A stretch of DNA of 23,456 bases from an uncultured Chitinophagaceae bacterium (GTDB taxonomy: Bacteria > Bacteroidota > Bacteroidia > Chitinophagales > Chitinophagaceae). The notes below the pieces were generated by a model that did not search any database, was not told where the DNA came from, and was given only the letters and a program-made list of their open reading frames with translations. The translations under genes and the position numbers were made by a program. The stretch is taken from positions 1 to 23,456 of the forward strand of contig CALKVC010000109.1 of assembly GCA_937996595.1 (NCBI GenBank), given 5' to 3'. Of this stretch, positions 23,432 through 23,456 are shown piece after piece. The first letter of the stretch is position 1. The number at the start of each line of letters is the position of its first letter.

Positions 23432-23456
23432 CCACAACCCACATTTCAGTATCTTT

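Overview
The window reads as a stretch of a Bacteroidota chromosome, most likely from the Chitinophagaceae or a close relative, and probably a contig from an environmental assembly. The signs are lineage-typical protein families (a CHU_C/type IX-sorted secreted protein, a DUF6089 outer-membrane protein, DUF3857/transglutaminase proteins, an NTT-like carrier with HEAT repeats), Bacteroidota-type promoter elements (TTTG ... TAnnTTTG), few Shine-Dalgarno sequences, and signal peptides ending in AQ. The first 23 bases are not genomic: they match the 3' end of the Illumina TruSeq read-1 adapter. No tRNA, rRNA, CRISPR array, insertion sequence, phage or defence cassette was found.

Layout. 24-227 is the 3' end of a thiolase gene followed by a strong terminator. 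406-3582 (+) holds a large NTT-like carrier with HEAT repeats and, 3 bases on, a stand-alone cyclic-nucleotide-binding domain protein. A convergent HD-domain phosphohydrolase (3656-4237, -) and a small VF530/DUF2132 protein (4389-4601, -) follow. 4887-8662 (+) carries pyruvate dehydrogenase E1 beta behind a good promoter, a DUF6089 outer-membrane protein and a long UbiD-family decarboxylase. 8682-14581 (-) is a run of three paralogous DUF3857/transglutaminase-fold exported proteins. Only the last gene of this run keeps the catalytic Cys and His. A TraB/GumN protein (14648-15535, +) diverges from it. recF and a DUF721/DciA-like gene lie on the minus strand (15565-17032).

17137-19596 (+) encodes a secreted protein with seven propeller-type repeats and a CHU_C type IX sorting domain. 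pyruvate dehydrogenase E1 alpha (19773-20765) appears to start at TTG. Then come a membrane-anchored TPR protein, lumazine synthase (ribH), a LutA-type CCG-domain protein and an EVE-domain protein. The window closes on a (CCTCAAA)4 repeat.

Most of this is ordinary core metabolism: both PDH E1 subunits, riboflavin synthesis, probable quinone synthesis, RecF repair, and envelope or secretion proteins. The two E1 subunits are encoded about 14 kb apart, each with its own promoter-like element. The least ordinary parts are the carrier/cNMP-domain pair next to an HD hydrolase, the transglutaminase trio with two apparently inactive members, and the possible link between a PorG-like DUF6089 protein and a type IX client. 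I did not find a convincing wholly new system.
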